Below the pieces are notes generated by a model. That model saw nothing but the letters and a program-made list of their open reading frames with translations, was not told the DNA's origin and made no database searches. This document shows positions 55,885 through 64,000 of a DNA stretch of 64,000 nt, in pieces; within the stretch, counting starts at the first letter, position 1, and every line of letters starts with the position of its first letter. The stretch covers positions 1,259,501 to 1,323,500 of the forward strand of contig JAESUZ010003883.1 in assembly GCA_017311185.1 (NCBI GenBank), written 5' to 3'. The position numbers were made by a program, and so were the translations under genes. Origin of the DNA: Proteles cristata cristata (lineage: Eukaryota > Chordata > Mammalia > Carnivora > Hyaenidae).

Positions 55885-56519
55885 AATTCTGATTTAACAA
55901 AAAAACCTGTCATTGTGGCTCATTGATACTGGTTTCTTTTTAGAGCAATTACACTGTCTTAGCAAGATGTTTCAGGATCATACACAGTTTGTACAAGTTT
56001 ATTTACTCACTGTCAGACAATATTTCAAGCTGATAGCTTTAATTATCTTAGCTGATTCCTGTGATCACATTTATGGAAGGGCCAAAGAGGTGACTATCTG
56101 TACTTACTCACACCCAGGCATAACTTACATGTAGCTATGAGACATGCCCAGCTTTAAAAACTAGTTTGATTTCCTTCAGAAAATGCTAGTAAAAGAAGAC
56201 ATGTTGGAAGTATAAGATACAAACATATTGAGACTAGTTAAAAACCTAAAATTCATTACTATAGTTTGAGAGGCAAGAAAGAATTTTTATGGAACTCATA
56301 ATTTTCTTGAATTACAGCACTGAACACAGATTTGTACATAATAGATACTCAGCAGTCATTTGTTGCATGAATAGTGATTCAAAATTTCCTCTACTACCTT
56401 AACAATTCATTTCCCTTCTGTTTTTTAAGCTTCTCTCTAGCTGTATCCCATCTGCCTACATAATGTGCTAGTATAGAGCTTCCTTTCCTGAAGCTTATTC
56501 TGTTGAAAACTCAAATTTA
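55885..56519. other. Unique interval
   Basis: No gene called. 56320-56385 (ATAATAGATACTCAGCAGTC, TTTGTTGCATGAA) resembles an L2/MIR3 terminus but is weak. A 73-codon plus frame (55913-56134) has no familiar domain. Confidence 0.45.
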
Positions 56520-56765
56520 GAAACACTGGATTACATTTATTGAGCACTCACTGTGTATTAGGCATTGCCCTAATATGTATTAACTCACTTAATTCTTATG
56601 ATAGTGGTATATATTAGTATCATTTCCCCTTTAGTAGTAAGGGAATAAGACCCATACATGTTAAATAACTTTCCTGAAGTCACATGCGAAAAGCATGGGA
56701 ACTGGAATGAAAACCCAGGCATTCCAATTGCAGAGCACATACATTGAATCAAGGTACTAGAGTTT
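56520..56765 (-). repeat. MIR element, antisense
   Basis: TTTATTGAGCACTCACTGTG, ACTCACTTAATTCTTATGAT, TAAATAACTTTCCTGAAGTC and GAAAACCCAGGCATTCCA follow a MIR in reverse almost end to end. Confidence 0.8.
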
Positions 56766-57759
56766 AGATTTTATTCTGCCCTAAACATCTTTGAAATGGT
56801 GTTTGTTCTTCCTCACTATCTTTTCCCTCCCTCTCTCCCTTCTCCCCCCACCTCTCCCTCTCTTTCTATTATAGATTCTGTAGAAAATCAACATGCAGTG
56901 GGTACCAAGATATATGGAGAAGAGTAACACAGTAACTTGACTATATTTGTTTTATCTCATTACTATTAAATCTTTACTCAGTAAACAGGCCAGTATCTGA
57001 AGAGGATGACAGTGATTGTAATCACTACTCCAGAGTAAACATGTGTCTGGAAAAAGTGTTACTTAATCAACAGTTCTCTCTGCCTGACACATAAATGACT
57101 GCTCTTCTATGCAATTTCTAATTCCTAATACTCTCTAAAATCTCTCCTCTTAAGCCAACACTATGTCAAGCCGTTCTCTGATTGCTGCACTGTAAAATGA
57201 ACTATTCTCAATAAGGAGCATTTAATTTTTTTGAAATTCAAGTTCTATTAGTTCTTCAGGGATCTCTTTTGCCGAGTAACTTATGGAAGTCTTATTTCAG
57301 CTTAACCTGAGAATAAGAGCAAGATTGCCTCAAAGTGGTCTGTGAATGAGTATGAGTGTGTTTCCTCTATTGTATTTTTTAAAGGAAAGAAGACCTTGTT
57401 TATTTACATTTTTTATCCACTTTCCAGAATACCCTTCTCCTTCCACTTCAGTTATCAAAATCAAACTCTTCTCTATGATCTACTTTATTTTTATTTCATC
57501 AGATATTACTTAAATAGGGATTTTGTGCCAATAAAAGTATTTCTTTTTAGAAAAAAGACAACCTTTTTAAAGGAATTAAATGTGAATGTGCTACTTTAGC
57601 AAAAAAAAAAAAAAACTTGAAATAGTTCAGGACAAATTGATCCAACTCATATTTAAATGTGTGTCTTATTTAAGTTTAAAAATAGTTGCATACTTTGTCA
57701 TTTTTTCTTTTAAGTAAATATTTTGCCTATATATGATTAATAGTGAGTGACTAACACTA
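56766..57759. other. Unique interval
   Basis: No gene recognised. An 85-codon plus frame (57342-57599) has no familiar domain. 56820-56870 is a CCCTCT-type pyrimidine patch. Confidence 0.45.
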
Positions 57760-57850
57760 AGTCAACTGTAAGCTCCTAAAGAGTGTGGACACCTTATATT
57801 AGACTGCTTTTGTATTCCTTTGGGTATGTGCTTCATAGCTTAATCTCTAA
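57760..57850 (+). repeat. L2/MIR3-like scrap
   Basis: CAACTGTAAGCTCCTAAAGA, GTGTGGACACC and GCTTTTGTATTCCTT resemble the GTAAGCTCC...TTTGTATCC block of L2/MIR3. Confidence 0.45.
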
Positions 57851-58893
57851 ATGATTATAAAGTTTGGTAATTCATTAACTCGAACTATACTTCAGGATGA
57901 TCCAAGTAAAAGAGTAGAGTCATGTGAATAAGGTAATACAAATCATAGTATAGCATAACTTTGCTGTTGGAAAGGGACTTTTGCATACATGTTTTCATTT
58001 GTGATTAGCAGAAGCTCTGTAAGGCAAATAAGGTGTAATGATCACTGTTATTTCATAGGTGTTTGTGGTGGTAAAAAAGAGATAAGAAAGGCTTTGAAAT
58101 GGAATCTTTAAGCTTAGGAAACATATCATTGTTATTACTACTGGAGATAAAACATCCCTTTGCAACCAAAGCATCTAACTCTCATTAAAACAATTTTCAT
58201 GGACATCATTTATCAGAAGGGTTCAGGGTGATATGACATAGAAGGTGCTGTGAATTATAAAACATTGCAGTGTTTCACTGAAAGACATAGGGAGGAAAAG
58301 GTTACCATAAGAAATATTGTTTTTTTAGAGATTGCTTCTTTGATAGTAATCCACACGAATCCTACTTTCTTTGTCTGTCGTGTCTCTTACCAATAAAAAG
58401 AAAAATTATTAGTATTCAGAATATTATCTTAAAGTTTTCCCTTTTGTCCCATGAGGTGGGGGGCTGGAGATGGTAGAAAAGGCATTCAACTTAGTGATAT
58501 AGATAGATATATCTGTCTTTCTCTATCTATCTGTCATCTATATGGCACATTAAAAGCAAATGTTTCATTCCAAATAAATAAACCTTTCTTTGAAAGGGCC
58601 ATAGAACCTTTCACACAGTGAAAAAGAAAAATCCAAAGTTCTAGGCCATTTTAAAACAGGCATAAGTTAAGTCCATCAGAGGTTTTCATTGTAAATTTGA
58701 AAGAGTACACTAATTCACCAGTAGCACCCAGCTCACATAGAAACAGGGAAATAAAAAGGTCCTTCTAATGAATCAAAACAGAGGCATATAAAGCCATCTT
58801 AAAAACGTAGAAAACCTATTTGTTTTTGTAGGCCATAATGTAACTAATTAAGTTAGAATGTGCCAGCTAGACAAGACACTGGTCAATAATAGA
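57851..58893. other. Unique interval
   Basis: No gene seen. 57985-58080 may be a diverged antisense MIR (CTCTGTAAGGCAAATAAGG, ATCACTGTTATTTCATAGG). 58499-58545 is an ATAG/TATC simple patch. Confidence 0.45.
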
Positions 58894-58904
58894 CAGGAAG
58901 AGAG

Positions 58905-59153
58905 GGGCGCCTGGGTGGCTTAGTCGGTTAAGTGTCTGACTTTCGCTTAGGTCATGATCTCGCGGTTCGTGGGTTCGAGCCCCGCGTTGGGCTCTGTGCT
59001 GACTGCTGGCTCAGAGCCTGGAGCCTGTTTCAATCTGTGACTCCCTCTCTCTCTGACCCTCCCCTGCTCATGCTGTCATTCTCTCTTTCTCTCTCTCTCC
59101 TAGAAATAAATAAAATATTAAAAAAAAAATTAAAAAACAAAAAAAACAAAAAA
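58905..59153 (+). mobile_element. CAN-SINE, young lineage
   Basis: GGGCGCCTGGGTGGCTTAGT, CTGACTTTCGCTTAGGTC, CGGTTCGTGGGTTCGAGCCC, CAATCTGTGACTCCC, CTCCTAGAAATAAATAAA and a 40-bp A-rich tail. Duplication CAGGAAGAGAG (58894-58904 and 59155-59165). Confidence 0.96.
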
Positions 59154-59199
59154 CCAGGAAGAGAGATGGAAATGTTGGTATGGTGTTTCCCAGGAAACC

Positions 59200-59375
59200 A
59201 GTTAGTCTAATACCCGCCTCTAATACCTGAAGAAACCGAAACCCAAAGAGAAAAAGTGATTCTTGCCCAAGGCCCAGCAATGATTCATATCTGAACCAAG
59301 ACTAGAAATCAAGATTCCTCACATACAGCCTAGGTCTCTATTATAAGCCAGCACATTTCCCCATGCTTCTTTTCT
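59200..59375 (-). repeat. MIR fragment, antisense
   Basis: CCTGAAGAAACCGAAACCCA, AAAAGTGATTCTTGCCCAAG and AGATTCCTCACATACAGCC follow the MIR core in reverse. Confidence 0.7.
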
Positions 59376-60510
59376 GAAAGCAGCAGTGTCCAAGCAATAG
59401 CAAGAGTGGGGGAGGCTTGGGTGGTTGGCAGTTTTTTTGTAATTTTTTTTTTCCCCATGCCAGTGTCAATGGTTGGAAGATTGTTGTGTCAGCCTAGTGT
59501 TTCGATTTTATATCTTCTCTTGGAAGAAACATTGTCTTTATATGTTTAAGTGAATTGTACACGAAGAGAATTAGTGTCAGAGATTTAAATACAGCCTTTT
59601 TCAACAGCTTGAGTGGTGCTGCTTAAAAAAACAGAAGAGAAAGGAGTCCATGTGACTTATGCTGTACTTTTCAGGAATTATCTCCTTTCACTTCATAATT
59701 GCTGCTAGAAATGGCCAAGCTAACTATTAAATAGTGTTTCTGACCTTATGCACTGTTCCATAGCTCTGTAAAGTATGTAGACAATTTTTCCCCCAGAAAT
59801 AGAAATGCTTCTGATACTATGTTGAAAGGCATTATTAGTGAAATTAGAATATAATAACAAACTGCAGATGGTAAAAGATTACTTCCTGGCAAAGAATCCG
59901 TCCAAGTACATTTTATGCTAAGTGAAATGTGATTATCCATAAATTGTGATAGTGGTGATCGATTCACAAATGGATAACTGTGATCTAGCTGCTGCCGCCA
60001 ACCATATGTCTTAATCAAATCAAAGTGAAATCACAGATTAAAGAATGAGAAAAATTAAATTATTTTACAATGAATTGGAATATACAACATTAGAAAATCA
60101 TATGAGTTTTCAGGGCTGCTGTTATAACTCATAGAAATAGCCATTTTAGCTCATGTAAAACCCAAAATGAATTATTATGCTTAGCTTAAAATTATCTAAA
60201 ACATACATAGTATTAAAAGATTATTTTGATCAAATAAAAATCAGAAGAAATGAGTTTTTAAATGAATCTTTACAGACTAAAGAGGTAACAAACTGCATTT
60301 AATATATTACTACTGGAAAAGCATCCCTGAGAAATACTATTTCTGAAGATAAATCCTCTAATCTATAACATATTATATTTATGCTTTTAAGAAATATTTA
60401 CTGAGTTCTCCCATATGCCAAGAGCATCTGAGTTTTAAAAGATGCACAACAGCTCTGATTTCATAGAGCTTATCTCTGCTGGTCCTATCACAAAAGAGTA
60501 TCAATATTTC
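59376..60510. other. Repeat-poor interval; candidate conserved non-coding DNA
   Basis: No transposon recognised. 59720-60060 is compositionally balanced with CpGs and several transcription-factor-like words: GATTATCC (59931), ATCGATT (59958), CATATG (60003), ATCAAAG (60019). A 90-codon minus frame (59746-60018) lacks recognised features. Regulatory role is inference only. Confidence 0.45.
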
Positions 60511-60728
60511 TAATGTTTTTTGTTTTTTTGTTTTTTTTTTTCCCTGAGAGAGAGAGAGAGACAACATGAGCAGGGGATGGTCAGAGAGAGGAGATACAGC
60601 ATCTGAAGCAGGCTCCAGGGTCTGAGCTGTCAGCACAGAGCCCAACGCAGGTCTTGAACTCACAAACTGTGAGATCGTGACCTGAGCTGGAGTCGGAAGC
60701 TTAACTGACTGAGCCATCCAGGCACCCC
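60511..60728 (-). mobile_element. CAN-SINE
   Basis: Antisense copy: T/G-rich tail, CTGAGCTGTCAGCACAGAGC, GAGATCGTGACCTGAGCTG, GGAGTCGGAAGCTTAACTG and CCATCCAGGCACCCC. Confidence 0.94.
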
Positions 60729-61179
60729 AAGGAAACCAAAATTTAAGGAGGAGAGCTCCTTCAAGGACAGGCAAAACACAGTCACAGTTTTTCTTTGGCC
60801 TTTGATAAAATACAGAAGAAAGAGTTTACTACCCTCCACACAGGCTGGAGGGACTCACTTAGAATTTTTATGAAGTTATAAGAGCCAAGTGAAAGTTACT
60901 GTGCTTGTTTAGAATAGCTAGGGATCCCAGACACAAGGGGGGATTCATACTCATTTGTGAGCTATTGCCATGGACCTTTGTTGAGTGCTCATAAGAAAGT
61001 TGGGGTCAGCATGATATCAGATAATGTTCCCCTCAGTGGTGTAGGCAACTGCAGGCTAGTTGGCTGGCCATATGGGACCAAGCACAATACCTCACCCACT
61101 TAGCCATCCTTTGTCACGTACAAAGTAAAAATCTTAAGGTGCTGAGGAAAGGGCAAAAAAAAAAAAAAAAAACAACAAA
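60729..61179. other. Unclassified interval upstream of L1M
   Basis: No gene seen. Composition suggests old repeat DNA, possibly the far 5' end of the following L1M. Poly-A run at 61156-61173. Confidence 0.35.
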
Positions 61180-62016
61180 AAACCTTCTTACCAATGAGGT
61201 GCTTGCTGAGATCCATTGCTGCTGGTGAATAGGTCAAAGCAAAAGCCTCTACCCCTCTATCCATAAACAATCATCTTGGGTCCAGGATCTTTTACAAGTA
61301 TCAAGCAGAGGTCTACTCATTCAGGGAAGCATTAAAACTCCCCCCTGACCCACCATCAAAAAGATAAAAGGTAATGTTGAGCTACCCTAGAAACGAGGGG
61401 CAGCAACATTGGGCAAGGTCCACTTTCTTGAACACCCAGGCACACAAGACATGCCTGAGATGGAGGTCGAGGTTGGCCCAGGCCCACAAAGACCTACTAT
61501 TGTGTAACCTAGCCGTCTACCCTGGGGGCTGGACCCAGGGCACGCAGGGATTTCCATTGTGGTATGTCTGGGAAGGAGGAGTTTGAAAGCTAAAGGAAGA
61601 GCAGGAACACAGAAGAAAATCTGACCACCCAGGCCCCATTCTAAATACAAAGTAATAGCAACCTGCTGCTAGAAGAATGTGAAGCTCACGGTACCTTCTA
61701 CATAGTGATGACAACCACAACAGCAAAATGCATGTCCAGGTCAATTCCTGACTAGATTAACTCACCTCCACACTAACAGCCTGTTTGGAGGAGAAGTGTG
61801 CCAGTATATCAGATGTATCTTCATCTTTGATAGCCAACAGTCCATTTAAAATAATGAGACTTGCACAAAAATGCAAGAAGAAAAACAACCCATTTTTAAA
61901 AAGTAAGTGACAAAAATAGACTGAGCTATATCCTAGATATTGAAATATCAAACAAAAACTACAAAAATAACTATGGTTAAATTTCCAGTTGGAAAGGTGA
62001 ATAAAATACACAAAAA

Positions 62017-62225
62017 GTGCCTGGGTGGCTCACTTGGTTAAGCACCCAGCTTTGACTCAGGTCACAATCTCATGGTTCCTGAGCTTGAGCCTGTCATCAG
62101 GCTCTGTGCTGACAGCTCAGAGCTGGGAGTCTGCTTCAGATTCTGTGTCTCCCTCTCTTTCTCCTTTCCCTCCTTCCCTCTTTTTTTTTTTTTATCTCTC
62201 TCAGAAATAAAACATTAAAAATTTT
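62017..62225 (+). mobile_element. CAN-SINE inside L1M
   Basis: GTGCCTGGGTGGCTCACTTG, GACTCAGGTCACAATCTCAT, TGCTGACAGCTCAGAGCTGG, CAGATTCTGTGTCTCCC, a long T run inside the CT segment and AGAAATAAAACATT tail. Confidence 0.93.
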
Positions 62226-62509
62226 TGAAAAAAGTAAACTAGAGCAGTATGAAAGGGAAATTTATAGGACTAAATGCTTATATTAGAAAAAAAATAAAGG
62301 TCTAAAATTGATGATCACAGGTTCTGCCTTTAAAAAAGAAGAGTGAATTAAATCTAAATTAAGCAGAAGGAAATTACAAAGAGCAGAGTAGAAATCAGTG
62401 AAACACGAAACAAAGAAGCGATAACAAAAATCAATGAAACCAAGAGCTATTTCTTTGAGAAAGTTAATAAAATTGATAAACCTGTAGCAGGACTGATTAG
62501 GAACAAGAG

Positions 62510-62731
62510 ATGATACAAATTACCAGTATCAAGCATGAGAGAGGCAACATTATTACAGATACTACAGATATTAAAAGAATTATAAAGGATTATCATGAAC
62601 ACCTGTATGCCGATAAATTTGCCAATTTAGATGAACAGCATAAACCCCTTCGAAGATGCAGACTACCAAAGTTCACTGAAAAGAATTTGAATACTCTATC
62701 CCTGCTTCTATTTATAACATTGATTTTTTAG
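62510..62731 (+). pseudogene. L1M ORF2 fragment upstream of the RT core
   Basis: 73-codon open piece with ITDTTDIKRIIKDYHEHLYAD, the ORF2 stretch between endonuclease and RT. Surrounding frame is broken. Confidence 0.75.
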
Positions 62732-63282
62732 TTACAACTATAGTTAAAAACTTCTCACAACTGAAATTCCACTCCCCAGAAGTCTTACTGGTGAGTTCTA
62801 CCAAAGACTTAAAGGAGAAATAACACTATTTATACACAGACTGTTCCAGAAAACTGAATAAATGTGACTGCATTACAACTGACCTAATGAGGCCAGCCTT
62901 ACCTTTGCTATGCTGGTTTAACATTTATAAACCAATCAATTAACTTTTCATATGAGAAAACCGAGGAAAAAAATCCACCTGACCATTTCAATAGATCCAG
63001 AGCACTTTTGACAAAAGTCGGTGTCAGTCCCTGACAAAAACTCTCAGCAAACTAGGAATAGAAGGAACTCTTTCGACTTCATAAAGAACTTGGTCCAAAA
63101 AAACGATTTACAGATAAGGTCATAGTTAATTGTCAAAGATTGAATGTTTTCCCTCTAAGATCAGGGACAAAGGAAGAGTGACTGCTCTTACCATCCATGC
63201 CCAGCATGGTACTGCACTAGTCAGTGCTATAAGGTGTGGAAGGAAAGAAAAGTCATGCAGATTGGAAAGGAAGAAGTGCAGG

Positions 63283-63300
63283 TGCCTTTTTTTTTTTTTT
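63283..63300 (+). repeat. T-run within L1M
   Basis: About 16 T, replacing part of the ORF2 sequence just before a frame giving YDCLCRKSYRIYKKG. Confidence 0.85.
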
Positions 63301-63393
63301 AAACTATACGACTGTCTATGTAGAAAATCCTATAGAATCTACAAAAAAGGAAACTAGAACTAGAAAGCATGTTTAATAAGATTTCAAATACAA

Positions 63394-63611
63394 GGGGTGC
63401 CTAGGTGGCTTAGTCGGTTAAGCGTCTGACTTTCGCTTAGGTCATGATCTCACAGTTCGTGGGTTCGAGCCCCACGTCAGGCTCTGTGCTGACTGCCAGC
63501 TCAGAGCCTGGAGCCTGTTTCAGTCTGTGACTCTCTCTTTCTCTCTCTCTGACCCTCCCCTGCTCACGCTGTCTCTCTCTCTCCTAGAAATAAATAAAAA
63601 CATAAAAAAAA
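63394..63611 (+). mobile_element. CAN-SINE, young lineage, inside L1M
   Basis: Nearly consensus: GGGGTGCCTAGGTGGCTTAG, GTCTGACTTTCGCTTAGGTC, CTGACTGCCAGCTCAGAGCC, CTCCTAGAAATAAATAAA. Exact 16-bp duplication AAGATTTCAAATACAA (63378-63393 and 63612-63627). Confidence 0.97.
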
Positions 63612-63688
63612 AAGATTTCAAATACAAAATCAGTATGCAATAATCTGATGTATTTTATACATCCTAGCAATAAAAATTGAAAATTAAG

Positions 63689-63915
63689 GGGGCGCCTGGG
63701 TGGCTTAGTCAGTTAAGCATCTGACTTCGGCTCAGGTCATGATCTCACAGTTTGTGGGTTCGAGCCCCACTTTGGGCTCTGTGCTGACAGCCAGCTCAAG
63801 GCCTGGAGCCTGTTTCAGATTCTGTGTCTCCCTCTCTCTCTGCCCCTCCCCTGCTCATGCTCTCTCTCTCTCTCTCTCTCTCTCAGGAATAAATAAAACA
63901 TACAATTTTTTTTTA
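63689..63915 (+). mobile_element. CAN-SINE, TTCGGCTCAGG type, inside L1M
   Basis: GGGCGCCTGGGTGGCTTAGT, CTGACTTCGGCTCAGGTC, TGCTGACAGCCAGCTCAAGG, CAGATTCTGTGTCTCCC, (CT)n, GGAATAAATAAAACAT. Exact 17-bp duplication AAAAATTGAAAATTAAG (63672-63688 and 63916-63932). Confidence 0.97.
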
Positions 63916-64000
63916 AAAAATTGAAAATTAAGTACCATTTATAAAAGAATGTAGATATATAAATACTTAATAATAAATATGACAAAGTGCAAAATCTAAT

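Larger units (their letters stand above)
61180..64000 (+). mobile_element. L1M element, sense, running off the window
   Basis: 61180-62016 resembles an old L1M 5' region (GGGAAGCATTAAAACTCCCC, TAATGAGACTTGCACAAAAA), moderate support. 62240-63390 follows ORF2: ATCAATGAAACCAAGAGCTA, a frame with TDTTDIKRIIKDYHEHLYAD (62570-62640), then CACCTGACCATTTCAATAGA. 63613-63690 and 63933-64000 continue the RT-proximal region. Many frameshifts and stops; two SINEs split it near the end, one near 62 kb. Non-functional. Confidence 0.75.

Noticed and set aside
60379..60774. 131-codon minus-strand frame
   Set aside because: Mostly the antisense SINE at 60511-60728 read through; typical SINE-derived frame.
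61374..61744. Overlapping 70-87 codon frames on both strands
   Set aside because: Locally GC-richer L1M 5'-like sequence gives long frames on both strands; no domain or conservation evidence.
1..64000. CRISPR arrays, operons, phage or other prokaryotic defence systems
   Set aside because: No spaced identical repeats, no operon-like gene packing and no prokaryotic genes; the window is carnivoran nuclear DNA.

Overview
This window is nuclear DNA from a carnivoran mammal, almost certainly a feliform (cat, hyena or mongoose side). It is AT-rich, mostly CpG-poor and has no gene-dense structure. It carries about 35 copies of a tRNA-Lys-derived CAN-SINE with the feliform head (GGGGCGCCTGGGTGGCTCAG) and an AATAAATAAA tail, plus carnivoran-type L1 3' ends. 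The sharpest SINE lineage has TTAGTCGG, TTTCGCTTAGG and a CTCCTAGAAATAAATAAA tail. I saw no copy of the youngest felid type as I remember it (GGCGCAGTCGG with TCACGATCTCGCGG), so a non-felid feliform is possible; the family is not resolved here.

I found no protein-coding gene, exon, tRNA, rRNA, CRISPR array or prokaryote-like operon that I can support. The longest open frames are remnants of L1 ORF2, antisense of repeats, microsatellite translations, or isolated unsupported frames. The window is best read as intergenic or deep intronic; it does not show which.

Layout. 1-5.3 kb: unique AT-rich DNA with one old SINE, one MIR and a perfect 16-bp hairpin. 5.3-13.5 kb: scattered SINEs, an L1M 3' tail, L2 fragments and microsatellites. 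13.56-15.6 kb: a long decayed L2 copy, including the reverse-transcriptase region, broken by two SINEs and a tail-only retroposon insertion. 15.6-19.4 kb: mostly unique. 19.42-21.84 kb: a 5'-inverted (twin-primed) L1 insertion with a SINE inserted at the inversion junction. 22-25 kb: an ancient LTR-like block, an L2 piece and an MLT1-type LTR. 25-33 kb: unique DNA with SINEs. 33.1-33.9 kb: an L1M 3'UTR split by a SINE. 33.9-38.6 kb: the longest repeat-poor interval. 38.63-38.85 kb: a mariner-type miniature element with terminal inverted repeats and TA duplications. 39-44.6 kb: L1M scraps, SINEs and large GT arrays. 44.6-46.6 kb: repeat-poor. 47.3-50.85 kb: a long antisense L1M with the endonuclease region and a compound CTTT/CCTT array. 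51-59.2 kb: SINEs, MIR pieces and a 41-bp tandem duplication. 59.4-60.5 kb: a repeat-poor block that looks like conserved non-coding DNA. 61-64 kb: a sense L1M running off the window end, hit twice by SINEs with perfect target-site duplications.

No genes act together here. The biology visible is layered retrotransposition (L2/MIR, then L1M/MLT1/mariner, then carnivoran L1, then SINE lineages), plus a few repeat-free blocks that could be regulatory. Repeat family names come from remembered consensus patterns, not a database search, so subfamily names are deliberately broad.
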